From the NCBI RefSeq assembly GCF_020982545.1, contig NZ_JAJKLK010000001.1, positions 248,001 to 312,000 of the forward strand: a stretch of 64,000 nt of DNA. Reading direction: 5' to 3'. This document shows, piece after piece, positions 1 to 8,495 of this stretch. Source of the stretch: Streptomyces sp. MNU76 (GTDB taxonomy: Bacteria > Actinomycetota > Actinomycetes > Streptomycetales > Streptomycetaceae). A model generated the notes under the pieces. It made no database searches. It was not told the DNA's origin and was given only the letters and a program-made list of their open reading frames with translations. Made by a program: the position numbers and the translations under genes. Position 1 is the first letter of the stretch. Each line of letters begins with the position of its first letter.

Positions 1-136
1 CATCGGCGTACGGCAGCCGCTCGGCCAGCGTCGAGGCGTCGGCGTACTCGACCGTCGCCCGCCCGGTGAGCCGCCCGAGCCGGGGACGCGGTTCGGCGTC
101 GAGGACGAGGAGACGCGGACGCTGGGACGAGGTCAT
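1..136 (-). CDS. D-isomer-specific 2-hydroxyacid dehydrogenase, N-terminal part (cut by window edge)
   Basis: Only the first 45 codons are present; the gene runs off the left edge. It starts with ATG at 136 and reads MTSSQRPRLLVLDAEPRPRL, then a stretch ending in ERLPYAD. I recognise this as the N-terminus common to Streptomyces NAD-dependent D-2-hydroxyacid dehydrogenases, which reduce 2-oxoacids reversibly in the cytoplasm. The catalytic and NAD-binding parts lie outside the window, so the assignment rests on resemblance of the first residues alone. It is transcribed divergently from the two racemase-superfamily genes, suggesting a shared intergenic control region and possibly linked organic-acid metabolism; that link is inference. 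Confidence 0.6.
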   Translation of the reverse strand, partial: MTSSQRPRLLVLDAEPRPRLGRLTGRATVEYADASTLAERLPYAD

Positions 137-192
137 GGGCGAGGCCCCCGGGGCGAGACGTGGCCGGTGGAGAGGCGTGTGACATGCACTGA

Positions 193-221
193 TTGACCAC
201 GCTCGCACCCGAACCTACCTT
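193..221 (+). promoter_or_regulatory. candidate promoter for the racemase-superfamily pair
   Basis: TTGACC at 193-198 and TACCTT at 216-221 are separated by 17 bases, close to the housekeeping sigma pattern of Streptomyces. The site lies in the 150-base gap between divergent genes and points at the gene starting at 287. This is a sequence match only. Confidence 0.35.
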
Positions 222-286
222 CGTCAACACGGACTTGCGCACGTTCTGTCGTCCGCACATCTCTCTCCGTGAGGCCGGTGGCTGTC

Positions 287-1096
287 ATGAACGTCTCCTT
301 CCTCGGTGGACCCCGTCCGCAGCGCGGCGTCGGTGTCATCGCCCCGTTCGACTTCGCCCTCGACCGCGAGCTCTGGCGCTGGGTCCCGGACGACGTCTCC
401 CTGCACCTCACCCGCACCCCGTACGTCCCCGTCGAGGTGAGCCTCGACCTGGCCCGGCTGGTCTCCGAGCACGAGACGCTGCACGAGGCGGTCATGGCCC
501 TGAACGAGGTCGCGCCCGAGGTCGTGGCCTACGCCTGCACCAGCGGCAGCTTCGTCGGCGGGGTGGCGGGGGAGCGCGCGATGGGCGAGGCGATGATCCG
601 CGCGGGCGCCGCGCACGCCGTCACCACCTCCGGCGCGCTGCTCGCAGCCCTGGCCGAGCTGAACGCGTACCGTATCGCCCTGGTCACCCCGTACACCGTC
701 TCCGTCACCCAGTCCCTGGAGGAGTACCTCGCCGAGGCGGGCATCCTGGTCACCGGCCGCGCCTCGCTCGGCCTGGTCCGGCACATCTGGAAGGTCCCGT
801 ACCACGACGTGGTGGCCATGGCCCACCGCGCGGTACGGGCGACCGCACCGGACGCCCTCTTCATCTCCTGCACCAACCTCCCCACCTACGACGTCATCCC
901 CCAGCTGGAAGCGGAACTGCGGATGCCGGTGATCTCGGCCAACCAGGTGACGATATGGGCGGCACTGCGTCAGCTGGGTACTCGGGCGGTGGGTCCGTAC
1001 CAGGCTCTGCTCGACGAGTCGGCCAGGCAGACGTTCGGTGCGGGACCTGTTCCGCCACCGCCGGTACTGCCGGAAGAACAGGAAGGTTGGGCATGA
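287..1096 (+). CDS. maleate isomerase / arylmalonate decarboxylase-like protein (Asp/Glu racemase superfamily), two cysteines
   Basis: The 269-residue product belongs to the Asp/Glu racemase superfamily, which includes maleate cis-trans isomerase and arylmalonate decarboxylase; these use one or two cysteines to protonate or attack dicarboxylic acids. Both expected cysteine motifs are visible: ACTSGSF near residue 85 and SCTNLPT near residue 200, followed by the conserved SANQVTIWAALR segment. That suggests a two-cysteine isomerase or racemase rather than the one-cysteine decarboxylase. I chose ATG 287 because MNVSFLGG looks like the usual family start; an in-frame GTG at 269 is possible. Its stop overlaps the start of the next paralogue (ATGA), so the two are translationally coupled. 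The substrate is unknown. Confidence 0.82.
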   Translation: MNVSFLGGPRPQRGVGVIAPFDFALDRELWRWVPDDVSLHLTRTPYVPVEVSLDLARLVSEHETLHEAVMALNEVAPEVVAYACTSGSFVGGVAGERAMGEAMIRAGAAHAVTTSGALLAALAELNAYRIALVTPYTVSVTQSLEEYLAEAGILVTGRASLGLVRHIWKVPYHDVVAMAHRAVRATAPDALFISCTNLPTYDVIPQLEAELRMPVISANQVTIWAALRQLGTRAVGPYQALLDESARQTFGAGPVPPPPVLPEEQEGWA

Positions 1097-1824
1097 CCGC
1101 ACTCGGTTTCCTCTATCCGGGCCACTCCGCCGAGGACGACTATCCGCGTATGGAGCAACTGCTCGGCAGTGACATCCGGGTGGACGTGGTGCACACCGAC
1201 ATCGGCGAGGACGCCCACCGCGTCGACGCCCTGCGGGAGATGGGTGCCCCCGAACGGCTCGCCGCCGGCTGCGAGGCCCTCCGCCTGTCCGGCGCGGAGG
1301 CCGTCGTCTGGGCCTGCACCAGCGGCAGCTTCGTCCACGGCTACGAGGGCGCGCACGAGCAGATCCGCTCCCTCGCCCGCACGGCCGGCCTCCCCGCCTC
1401 CTCCACGTCCTTCGCCTTCGCCCACGCGGCCCGGGAGGTGGGTGCCACCAGGGTCGCGGTCGCGGCGACCTACCCCGACGACGTGGCCCGTCTCTTCGTC
1501 GACTTCCTCGCGGCGGCCGGCATCGAGGTCCTCTCCGTCCGGGGCGCCGGCATCGTCACGGCGGCGGAGGTGGGGACGTGGACCCTGGACGACGTCCTCA
1601 CCCTCGCCCGCGCGGCCGACCACCCCGACGCGGACGCCCTGCTCCTGCCGGACACGGCCCTGCACACCGCCTCCCACATCCCCACCCTGGAGAAGGAACT
1701 CGGCAAACCGGTCCTCACCGCCAACCAGGTCACGGTCTGGGAGGCCCTGAGGCTGGCCGACAGAAGGGTCAACGCCCCCGAACTGGGCACCTTGTTCACC
1801 CGCGAACCGATCGTGCAGGCGTAG
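1093..1824 (+). CDS. Asp/Glu racemase-superfamily paralogue lacking the second catalytic cysteine
   Basis: This 243-residue protein is a paralogue of the gene before it, with which it overlaps by four bases; GGAAGG at 1081-1086 is a good ribosome site. The first cysteine motif is kept (ACTSGSF), as is the C-terminal block (TANQVTVWEALR). The second motif is changed: where the partner has DALFISCTNLPT this protein has DALLLPDTALHT, replacing Cys by Asp. In two-cysteine isomerases both residues are needed, so this member should have different chemistry or be a non-equivalent partner. The pair could form a hetero-oligomer; that is inference. A stem-loop follows the stop. Confidence 0.8.
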   Translation: MTALGFLYPGHSAEDDYPRMEQLLGSDIRVDVVHTDIGEDAHRVDALREMGAPERLAAGCEALRLSGAEAVVWACTSGSFVHGYEGAHEQIRSLARTAGLPASSTSFAFAHAAREVGATRVAVAATYPDDVARLFVDFLAAAGIEVLSVRGAGIVTAAEVGTWTLDDVLTLARAADHPDADALLLPDTALHTASHIPTLEKELGKPVLTANQVTVWEALRLADRRVNAPELGTLFTREPIVQA

Positions 1825-1836
1825 CACCCGGGCGAG

Positions 1837-1878
1837 CGCCCCTGAGGAAGAGGCCCGCAGGGCCGATTCCTCAGGGCG
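1837..1878. terminator. stem-loop downstream of the racemase-like pair
   Basis: CCTGAGGAA (1841-1849) pairs with TTCCTCAGG (1867-1875), with further CG pairs outside. The right arm runs directly into a GCGGGAACTGCGCGACCAGC segment belonging to the dispersed intergenic repeat seen again near 48.4 and 54.8 kb. It is likely a rho-independent-like terminator without a T tract. Confidence 0.5.
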
Positions 1879-2083
1879 CGGGAACTGCGCGACCAGCCCC
1901 CACCGAACCCGCGCGTCCCCCACCCGCGCGGAGCGCGAAAGGGGGTCGAAGGGGCGCAACCCCTTGAGGACGGGACGGGTAGGGGCGGCGGGGGCGAGGA
2001 ATAACCGGAGCCACCCTCCTGTTACCCACCCCGTACGCGCCCGACGCACCCCGCGACCCCGCCCGCCCCCAGGAGGCCCCACC

Positions 2084-3184
2084 GTGACCACAGACGAGAT
2101 ACGAGGCGAAACCAAGGGCACCGCCCAGTTCCCCCTCTCCGTCCTGGACCTGGTCACCGTCGGCGCCGGCCGCACCGCCACGGACGCCCTCCGCACCAGC
2201 GTCACCCTCGCCCGCCAGACGGAGTCCCGCGGCTTCCACCGCTACTGGGTCGCCGAACACCACTCCATGCCGGGCGTCGCATCCTCCTCCCCGGCCGTGA
2301 TCCTCGCCCACCTCGCCGCCCACACCACCCGCATCCGCCTCGGATCGGGCGGCGTGATGCTCCCCAACCACGCCCCTCTGGTGATCGCGGAGCAGTTCGG
2401 CACGCTGGAAGCCATGGCCCCCGGCCGTATCGACCTCGGCCTCGGCCGCGCCCCCGGCACGGACGGCGCCACCGCCGCCGCCCTGCGCCGCTCGGCTCTC
2501 CTGAACGAGGGCGCCGACGACTTCCCCGAGCAGCTCGCGGAGCTCACCCGCTTCCTGGACGACGATTTCCCCGACGGCCACCCCTACCGCCGTATCCACG
2601 CGGTCCCGGGCCCGATCCAGAGCACCTCACCGGGCGGAGTCCAGTCCCCGCACCGGCCCCCGGTCTGGCTGCTGGGCTCCTCCGGCTTCAGTGCCCGTCT
2701 CGCCGGTTCCCTCGGCCTCCCCTTCGCCTTCGCGCACCACTTCTCCGCACGCAACACGATCCCGGCGCTCGACCTGTACCGCGAGTCGTTCCGCCCCTCA
2801 CCGGTCCTGGACGCCCCGTACGCGCTGATCGGTGTCTCCGCCCTCGCCGCGGACGAGGAGAGGGAGGCCCGCCGCCAGGTCAGGGCCGCCGCGCTCAACA
2901 TGGTCCGGCTGCGCACCGGCCGCCCGGGTCTCGTCCCGACGCCGGAGGAGGCGGAGGTGTACGAGTTCAGCCTGGTCGAACAGGACTTCATCGACTCCTG
3001 GAACGCGGACGTCGTGCACGGCACCGTCGACGAGGTGCGCACCCGCCTCGACGACCTCCACAAGCGCACGGGCGCCGACGAGTTGATGCTCACCACCCAC
3101 GCCCACAGCGCCGACATCCGCCTGCGCTCGTACGACCTGATCGCGGACGCCTACGACCTGCCGCGCACCGGGGGTCAGGCCTGA
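2084..3184 (+). CDS. LLM-class flavin-dependent oxidoreductase (luciferase-like monooxygenase)
   Basis: The 366-residue product is a bacterial luciferase-like protein of the MsnO8-type subgroup: an FMN- or F420-dependent cytoplasmic oxidoreductase with a TIM barrel. Supporting segments are FPLSVLDLVTVGAGRTATDA at the start, the RYWVAEHHSMPGVASSSPAV block, RIRLGSGGVMLPNHAPLVIA, and GRIDLGLGRAPGTDG, all typical of the family. GTG 2084 is chosen because AGGAGG lies at 2071-2076; an open frame extends further upstream but has no better start. The gene ends convergently with the cyclic-di-GMP gene, whose stop lies inside it (10-base overlap). The substrate cannot be inferred. Confidence 0.88.
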   Translation: MTTDEIRGETKGTAQFPLSVLDLVTVGAGRTATDALRTSVTLARQTESRGFHRYWVAEHHSMPGVASSSPAVILAHLAAHTTRIRLGSGGVMLPNHAPLVIAEQFGTLEAMAPGRIDLGLGRAPGTDGATAAALRRSALLNEGADDFPEQLAELTRFLDDDFPDGHPYRRIHAVPGPIQSTSPGGVQSPHRPPVWLLGSSGFSARLAGSLGLPFAFAHHFSARNTIPALDLYRESFRPSPVLDAPYALIGVSALAADEEREARRQVRAAALNMVRLRTGRPGLVPTPEEAEVYEFSLVEQDFIDSWNADVVHGTVDEVRTRLDDLHKRTGADELMLTTHAHSADIRLRSYDLIADAYDLPRTGGQA

Positions 3185-5126
3185 GGGCAGGCCGCCGCCC
3201 CCAGCAGTTCCGCGATCCGTTCCGGCGGCACCGCGCGGGAGTACAACCATCCCTGCCCGGTGTCGCAGCCGAGCCGGCGCAGCCGTGAGGCCTGCGCGTC
3301 GGTCTCCACGCCCTCCGCCGTGACGGACAGCCCGAGCCGGTGGGCGAGTTGGACCAGCGCCTCGACGATGATCTCGTCGGCGGGGTTGGGCTGTCCGGCG
3401 TCCCCGACGTCCCCGGCGGTGGCGGGAGCCCCGGCCCCGCCGGGACCCCGCCCTCCTCGCCGTCCTCGTACTGGAACCCCCGGACGAACGCGCCGTCCAG
3501 CTTCAGCACCGACACGGGCAGGCGGCTGAGGTAGGCGAGGTTGGAGTACCCGGTGCCGAAGTCGTCGATGGCGATGCGGACGCCCATGTCGCTGAGGGCC
3601 TTGAGCGCCTGGAGGGGGCGTCCGGCCGAGCCCATGAGCGCGGACTCGGTGAGCTCCAGCTGGAGCAGGTGCGGGGCGAGGCCGGTCTCCGCGAGGATCT
3701 CGGCGACGTCGGCGACCAGATCGGAGTCCCAGACCTGGCGGACGGCCACGTTCACACTGACGAAGATCGGGGCCCGGTCGGGATGGTCCGTCTGCCAGCG
3801 GCGCGCCTGCCGACAGGCGGTGGCCAGAATCCACCGTCCGAGCTGGACGATCGAACCGTCCTCCTCGGCCAGTGAGATGAACCGATTCGGCGTCAACAGG
3901 CCGAACGTCGGGTGATGCCAGCGCACCAGCGCCTCGACCCCGCGCACCTCGCCCTGCGCCATGCCCACCAACGGCTGGTACTCCAGGACGAACTCGCCCC
4001 GCCCGACGGCCGCCCGCAGCGTGGACGACAGGGCCTGACGGGTCATCCGGTGGGCGTTGCGCTCCGGGTCGAACAGCGTCCAGCGGGCCTTGCCGTCGGC
4101 CTTCGCCCAGTACAGCGTCGTGTCGGCGGCCTGCATCAGCCCCGTCGCCGTGGTGCTCGCCGACTGCCGTTCGACGACTCCGATCGAGGCGGAGACGGAC
4201 AGCCGTTGACCGGCCAGGTCGAAGGGCGCCTGCAGCGCCTTGAGGACCGAGTCGGCCAGATCGGCGAGTTGCTCGGTGCCGGTGGAGTCCTCCACGAGCA
4301 GCGCGAACTCGTCACCGCCGAGCCGGGCCACCAGCGGTGCCCCGGCCGCCGTTCCGGCCGTGCGCAGGAGCGCGGCCTCGTCGGCGCAGCGGGTGAGCCG
4401 CTCGGCGACGGCCGTGAGGAGCCGGTCGCCGACGCGGTGGCCGAGGGTGTCGTTGACCGCCTTGAACCCGTCCAGGTCCAGGTAGACCAGACCGATTCGG
4501 CCGGTGCCGGCCTCGTCGTACGCCTCCCGTTCGAGGGCGGCGGAGAGCTGTTCGAAGAACAGGGTGCGGTTGGGGAGGCGGGTCACCGGGTCGTGCATCT
4601 GCAAGTGGCGGAGCCTGGCCTGAAGCTGACGGTTCGCGCTGATGTCGGCGACCGAGAGCAGGACCGCCCGCTCCTCCTCGGGCAGCGGCGCCACCGAGAC
4701 CTGTACCCACAACCAGGTCCCGTCCGGCTGTTTCAGCCGTCGGGTACAGCGCAGCCGGGCCTGCCGTCCGCGCAGCACCTCGCGGTACGCGTGCCAGGTG
4801 CGGGTGTCCGAGGCCAGGTCCACCAGGTCGGCGGCGACCCGCCCGACGAGCGGTTCGGAGGCCGTCCCGAGCAGGGTCTCCATCGCCCCGTTGGCGGTGA
4901 CGACCAGCCCGTCCCGGTCGACGACGGCCATGGCGAGCGGCGCGAGGGAGAAGGCGGCGGGTGTCGTGGGACTCTCCTCCGACGACCGAGGCGGCTGAGA
5001 TTGCTGGGGCGACTGAGGCGGCTGGGGCGGCTCAGACGACTGAACTGAGGCATTGGCGTGACGCTCTGTAATCGCCGGCCGGACGAGATCTGCCGCGGGC
5101 GCCGGCCCTTGGGACGTTCCGCTCAC
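3175..5126 (-). CDS. cdgA: PAS-GGDEF-EAL cyclic-di-GMP protein, probable CdgA, with an apparent -1 frameshift in the EAL domain
   Basis: A cytoplasmic protein that should make and/or degrade cyclic-di-GMP. After a Pro/Gln-rich N-terminus it has a PAS domain (about residues 55-165), a GGDEF domain with an intact LGGDEF motif (about 175-345) and an EAL domain starting at GVEALVRW. The EAL signatures LELTESALMG, AIDDFGTGYSN and LKLDGAFVRGF are in the starting frame, but the remainder (VTAEGVETDAQ, GCDTGQGWLYSRAVP) is in another frame. The switch maps to the C4 run at 3446-3449; one extra C gives a continuous protein ending at 3177. GTG 5126 has GGGAG just upstream. The architecture, and the position relative to adpA, fit S. 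coelicolor CdgA, a BldD target. The break may be a sequence error. Confidence 0.8.
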
Positions 5127-5523
5127 CGTTCGCTCCCGCAGTGCACTCGTTTTCGTACGGATCTCATATGTCTCGTCGGAGCGGCCGAACCTGGTACGTA
5201 GGGGCGCTCAAGCCGTGTCCGTGCAGGAAAGTGTGCCGATCATAGAGGCTGACCCCAGGGCCTTCTAGCCACTCTCCAGTCTCCCTGAACAACGACCTGA
5301 TCTGACAGATCGTTTCTGCCCCGAGCCGAACGGCTTCCCCGTTCCGTGGATCGCTTGTGACGTTCCGTGAGCATCCGGGGTGTCGACGGCCGTGCCCCGA
5401 GGTGCGGGCGGGCGGGGTCGAGAGACCGCTCCTCACTCTTCTGGTGCAGGCAAACAGGGCGTAGTACTACAAATTCCGAAAATCTGGACGCGGCGTCCCC
5501 AAGATCCGCATCCGGAGGTCCCC
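5127..5523. other. intergenic region between cdgA-like gene and M6 protease
   Basis: About 400 bases between divergent genes. It must hold both promoters, but I see no convincing -35/-10 pair, operator palindrome or RNA gene. No open frame here has a coding-type third-position bias. Confidence 0.4.
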
Positions 5524-6969
5524 GTGCAGCGTCCGCTCCCCTGGAAGGAACTCCTCGGCGACCGGGCGCCCGTGCTGCGCAGCACAACGGCCATGCTCAC
5601 CTCCCTCACCGCACTCGCCGCGACCTCCCTGATCGCGGCTCCTTCCGCCGTACCGCTGTCGGAGTCGTGCACCCTGCGGCGCACCCAGGCGCACCACTCG
5701 GAGGGCCTCGACACCTGGAATTCCGCGTATCCACGCCCCACCCGCGACCTCGACGCCGTACTCGTATTCTTGTCATTCCCGGACGCGGCCCCTCTCACCA
5801 CACCGGCCGAGCTGACCGCGGATCACTTTCCGGCCACCAGCGAGTTCTTCGAACGCGCGTCGTACGGCAAGTTCGCCCTCCGTTCCCACCCGCGCCGCGA
5901 GTGGCTGGAGATGCCCCAGCCGTCGACGGCGTACGCCATACGCCGTGACTGGAATGCGACGCACCGGGCCGCCTACCTCAGGGACGCCCTCGCCACGGCC
6001 GACCCGCACGTCGACTTCTCCCGCTACGACATCGTGTACTTCGTGGCCGACCCGCACGCGCCCGGTGTCGACTCGGACGCGACGAAGGTGGTGAACCTCC
6101 AGACCCCGCTGAAGGTCGACGGCACGGGTCTGCGCCGGGTGGTCACCGTGTTCGAACGGCATCCGCCGGACCGCCTCGTCCTCGCCCATGAGACCGGCCA
6201 TGTCTTCGACCTCCCCGACCTCTACCGCCGCCCCGCCGACGGCAAGGGCGACTGGGACACCCACGTCGGCGACTGGGACCTCATGGGCAGCCAGTTCGCC
6301 CTGGCCCCGGACCTGTTCGCCTGGCACAAGTGGAAGCTGGGCTGGCTGGAACCCCACCAGGTGACGTGTGTGCACGGCGCCGGGACGACCCGGTTGACGC
6401 TGGAGGCGGTGGGGGCGGGCCCGCGGGGGCGTACGAGGGGAGACGGAGGAGGGCGCGGAGACCGGTGCCGGCGAGGTGGGGTACGCGGGCGGAGGGGGCG
6501 GCGTGGTGCTGGTGCTGGTGCCGACATCCGTGCCCGTGCCGAGGTCGGTGAGGCGGCTCCCGGTCCCGGTGTCGGCACCAGTGGTGGAGGTGTCACCGGC
6601 GTGGCGGCCGGGGCGCGAGGGTTCGGCGCCGGCCGGGGTACGAAGCTGGCGGTCGTCCGTACGGGTCCCGACAGCGCGCTCGGTATCGAGGCGCGGGGCG
6701 CGGTCGGGAACGACGCCTCCGTCTGCACGCAGGGCGTCCTCGTCTACCGCATCCGCAGCGGGGCCGAGTCCGGCGGCGGCCCCATGGAGGTCCTCGACGC
6801 CCACCCGCGCACCGAAGCCTGCTGGGAGGAGTCCGTCTACCCGCCCCTCGCGGACGCGCCGGTCGGCGTGGGCGAGAGCTTCACGGTGCCGGGGGAGGCC
6901 GTGCGGGTGGACGTGGAGGGGCGTACGACGTCCGGCGCGTGGACCGTGCGGATCACGACGGGGCGGTGA
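5524..6969 (+). CDS. secreted M6-type metalloprotease, with an internal block that looks out of frame
   Basis: An exported zinc protease. GTG 5524 is preceded by GGAGG at 5514-5518. Residues 1-45 form a signal peptide with the hydrophobic stretch LTSLTALAATSLIAAPSA. The catalytic motif LAHETGHVFDLPDLY supplies HExxH, and GDWDLMGSQ downstream is typical of immune-inhibitor-A/M6 relatives. As read it has 481 residues. Between about 6437 and 6637 the translated frame becomes Arg/Gly-rich and loses its GC third-position bias, while the +1 frame has it strongly. Adding one G to the run at 6635-6638 rejoins frame at GTKLAVVRTG. Two compensating indels are therefore likely. The gene stands alone, followed by the tRNA-Lys terminator. 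Confidence 0.8.
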   Translation: MQRPLPWKELLGDRAPVLRSTTAMLTSLTALAATSLIAAPSAVPLSESCTLRRTQAHHSEGLDTWNSAYPRPTRDLDAVLVFLSFPDAAPLTTPAELTADHFPATSEFFERASYGKFALRSHPRREWLEMPQPSTAYAIRRDWNATHRAAYLRDALATADPHVDFSRYDIVYFVADPHAPGVDSDATKVVNLQTPLKVDGTGLRRVVTVFERHPPDRLVLAHETGHVFDLPDLYRRPADGKGDWDTHVGDWDLMGSQFALAPDLFAWHKWKLGWLEPHQVTCVHGAGTTRLTLEAVGAGPRGRTRGDGGGRGDRCRRGGVRGRRGRRGAGAGADIRARAEVGEAAPGPGVGTSGGGVTGVAAGARGFGAGRGTKLAVVRTGPDSALGIEARGAVGNDASVCTQGVLVYRIRSGAESGGGPMEVLDAHPRTEACWEESVYPPLADAPVGVGESFTVPGEAVRVDVEGRTTSGAWTVRITTGR

Positions 6970-7015
6970 GGTGCTGTGCATGGGGGGCGGAGGGCCCGCG
7001 TGGAGGCATACGAAG

Positions 7016-7043
7016 GAAGCCCCTCGCTTCCGCGAGGGGCTTC
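7016..7043. terminator. bidirectional terminator between protease and tRNA-Lys
   Basis: GAAGCCCCTCG (7016-7026) pairs perfectly with CGAGGGGCTTC (7033-7043) around a six-base loop. It lies just after the 3' end of tRNA-Lys on the minus strand and about 50 bases after the protease stop on the plus strand, so it can serve both. Confidence 0.8.
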
Positions 7044-7052
7044 TTCGTGTCG

Positions 7053-7126
7053 TGCGCCGCCAGGGACTCGAACCCCGGACCCGCTGATTAAGAGTCAGCT
7101 GCTCTAACCAACTGAGCTAGCGGCGC
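7053..7126 (-). tRNA. tRNA-Lys (CUU)
   Basis: The minus strand folds as a cloverleaf: acceptor GCGCCGC (7126-7120) with GCGGCGC (7060-7054), D arm AGCTCAGTTGGTTAGAGC, anticodon loop CTCTTAA giving CTT, and T arm with GGTTCGAGTCC. CCA is not encoded. Its 5' end overlaps the stop codon of the upstream gene by 10 bases. Confidence 0.97.
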
Positions 7127-7788
7127 CTGCTGACGTCGTAGACCTTAGCACCCTGATCGGCGGGAGGAAAAATCGATACACGCACGGTCGCGGAGGCCCT
7201 CGACCGTGCCGCCCGCACCGCCGCCCAGAGCAGTACCTCGGGCCCCGGAAGCCAAGGTCGCCGGGTGTCCGGGGCGACGAGCCAACGGGAGCCGAGGCGG
7301 GTGACACCGGGGGTGCCGGAGGTCCCGGCGGCCCGGGAACCGTCGGTGCCGCGGGAGCCCTCGGGGGCCAGCACGGGCGGGACGGTGACCGCGTCACCGG
7401 TGCCATGACAGAGCAGGGGCGGGACCGCGCCGGTGCGGCCGGGGGAGCCCCACTCCTCCCACTCCAGGAGGGTGGGCAGCCGCTGGGCGGTGCCGGGGGC
7501 GCCGAACAGGAGCACGCGCCCGCGGTAGACGGCGACCGGTCCGGAGCCGGGGCCCTCGGCCCATAACCGGTCGAGCATGCGCCGCCCGAAGAGCGCCGGC
7601 ACGCTGACGACATCGAAGACGGAGCCGCACGGCAGCACCACGGGGGCGGTCGGCCTCTCCTCCCACAGCGTCAGCGTGCTCCGCGGATACGTTCCTGCCG
7701 AGGCGAGCCAAGCGGCCCCCTCCGCCGTGACGCCGGCGACATCGACCCCGTCCTCCGGATACCTGCCCGTCCCCACTCCACCGCTCAT
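7117..7788 (-). CDS. small bifunctional DNA primase/polymerase-like conserved protein
   Basis: The 223-residue product resembles short actinobacterial proteins usually labelled bifunctional primase/polymerase. Recognisable segments are AEGAAWLASAGTYPRSTLTL, VLPCGSVFDVVSVPALFGRR, MLDRLWAEGPGSGPVAVYRG and LPTLLEWEEW. No helicase or zinc domain follows, and I do not see an obvious catalytic Asp pair, so activity is uncertain. ATG 7788 is the only reasonable start after the end of upstream similarity; no strong ribosome site precedes it. The C-terminus DQGAKVYDVSRRR reads into the 5' end of tRNA-Lys, with its stop at 7117-7119, and I believe that ending is shared by relatives. The transcript may therefore include the tRNA. 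Confidence 0.7.
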   Translation of the reverse strand: MSGGVGTGRYPEDGVDVAGVTAEGAAWLASAGTYPRSTLTLWEERPTAPVVLPCGSVFDVVSVPALFGRRMLDRLWAEGPGSGPVAVYRGRVLLFGAPGTAQRLPTLLEWEEWGSPGRTGAVPPLLCHGTGDAVTVPPVLAPEGSRGTDGSRAAGTSGTPGVTRLGSRWLVAPDTRRPWLPGPEVLLWAAVRAARSRASATVRVSIFPPADQGAKVYDVSRRR

Positions 7789-8153
7789 GCGTCCAGGTCT
7801 ACCGCCCGTGACCACGCGCCCCCGAGCAGTTACCGGAAACTGGTACACGAGATAAGCAAGTGGGGTATCTTGCCCACCCGGCATATGCCAGACGGTGTTT
7901 CGTGTACCCGCCAAGCCGTGCTGGCCGCGGGGAGTCGGGGCCGTCCTACCTGCAGGCAGTCGTGCCGCTAGGGGGTGTTTCGGGTGGGCGCAGGCGGCGC
8001 CCGGCAAGCGCCGGTGAGCGATATCGCCCCCCCGCCCAGCTGCGCCACCGGGCGACGCGCCAACCACCCCGCCGCGCCACCTCAGCTCAGCCGCAACCCC
8101 GAGCCACCGAGCGCCCCGGTCCCGCCCAGCCCCTCAGATGGACTCCGGCCCAC
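7789..8153. other. intergenic region, no gene seen
   Basis: Between two minus-strand genes. The only notable item is CTAGGGGGTGTTTCGGG at 7968-7984, which resembles one end of the MITE at 29750 (CTAGGGCGTGTTTCGGA) but has no partner arm nearby; it may be a degraded element end or coincidence. I see no coding-type bias in any frame. Confidence 0.35.
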
Positions 8154-8495
8154 TCACATCCCGCCCCGCAACAGATCCCGCCCGAACTCCACCATCTTCT
8201 TGGCGTAGTCCTCGGTCCACTCCGCCCGCTCCGCGATGTCCGCCGAGGTCAGCCGATCGAACCGCCGAGGATCGGCGAGCTGGGCCGCGGCGATCGCCTG
8301 GAACTCCACGGCCCGGTCCGCCGCCGCCCGGAACGCCTGCGCCAACTCCGTCGCCCGCGACAGCAACGCCCGCGGATCGTCGATCGACTCCAGATCGAAG
8401 AAGTGCTCGGGGTCGCCGGCCGCCTCCGCCGGCTCGAAGAGCAGCGGTGCGGGCCGCAGCCGCGGTTCGTTCCGACGCGACGTGGGCTCCGCCAT
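8154..8495 (-). CDS. conserved small actinobacterial protein of unknown function
   Basis: A 113-residue soluble, acidic, probably helical protein starting at ATG 8495 with a strong GAGGAGGAG ribosome site directly upstream. It contains FFDLESIDDPRALLSRATEL and a C-terminal segment AEWTEDYAKKMVEFGRDLLRG; no catalytic motif is visible. It lies downstream of the helicase cassette on the same strand but is separated by about 170 bases, so membership in that operon is uncertain. I do not recognise a function. Confidence 0.7.
   Translation of the reverse strand: MAEPTSRRNEPRLRPAPLLFEPAEAAGDPEHFFDLESIDDPRALLSRATELAQAFRAAADRAVEFQAIAAAQLADPRRFDRLTSADIAERAEWTEDYAKKMVEFGRDLLRGGM

Noticed and set aside
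970..2205. Long minus-strand open frame opposite the racemase-like and monooxygenase genes
   Set aside because: It lies antisense to well-supported genes and has the low-complexity composition of a high-GC shadow frame.
7053..8153. Integrated element at tRNA-Lys
   Set aside because: No integrase, no repeated tRNA 3' end and no plasmid-like genes follow the tRNA.
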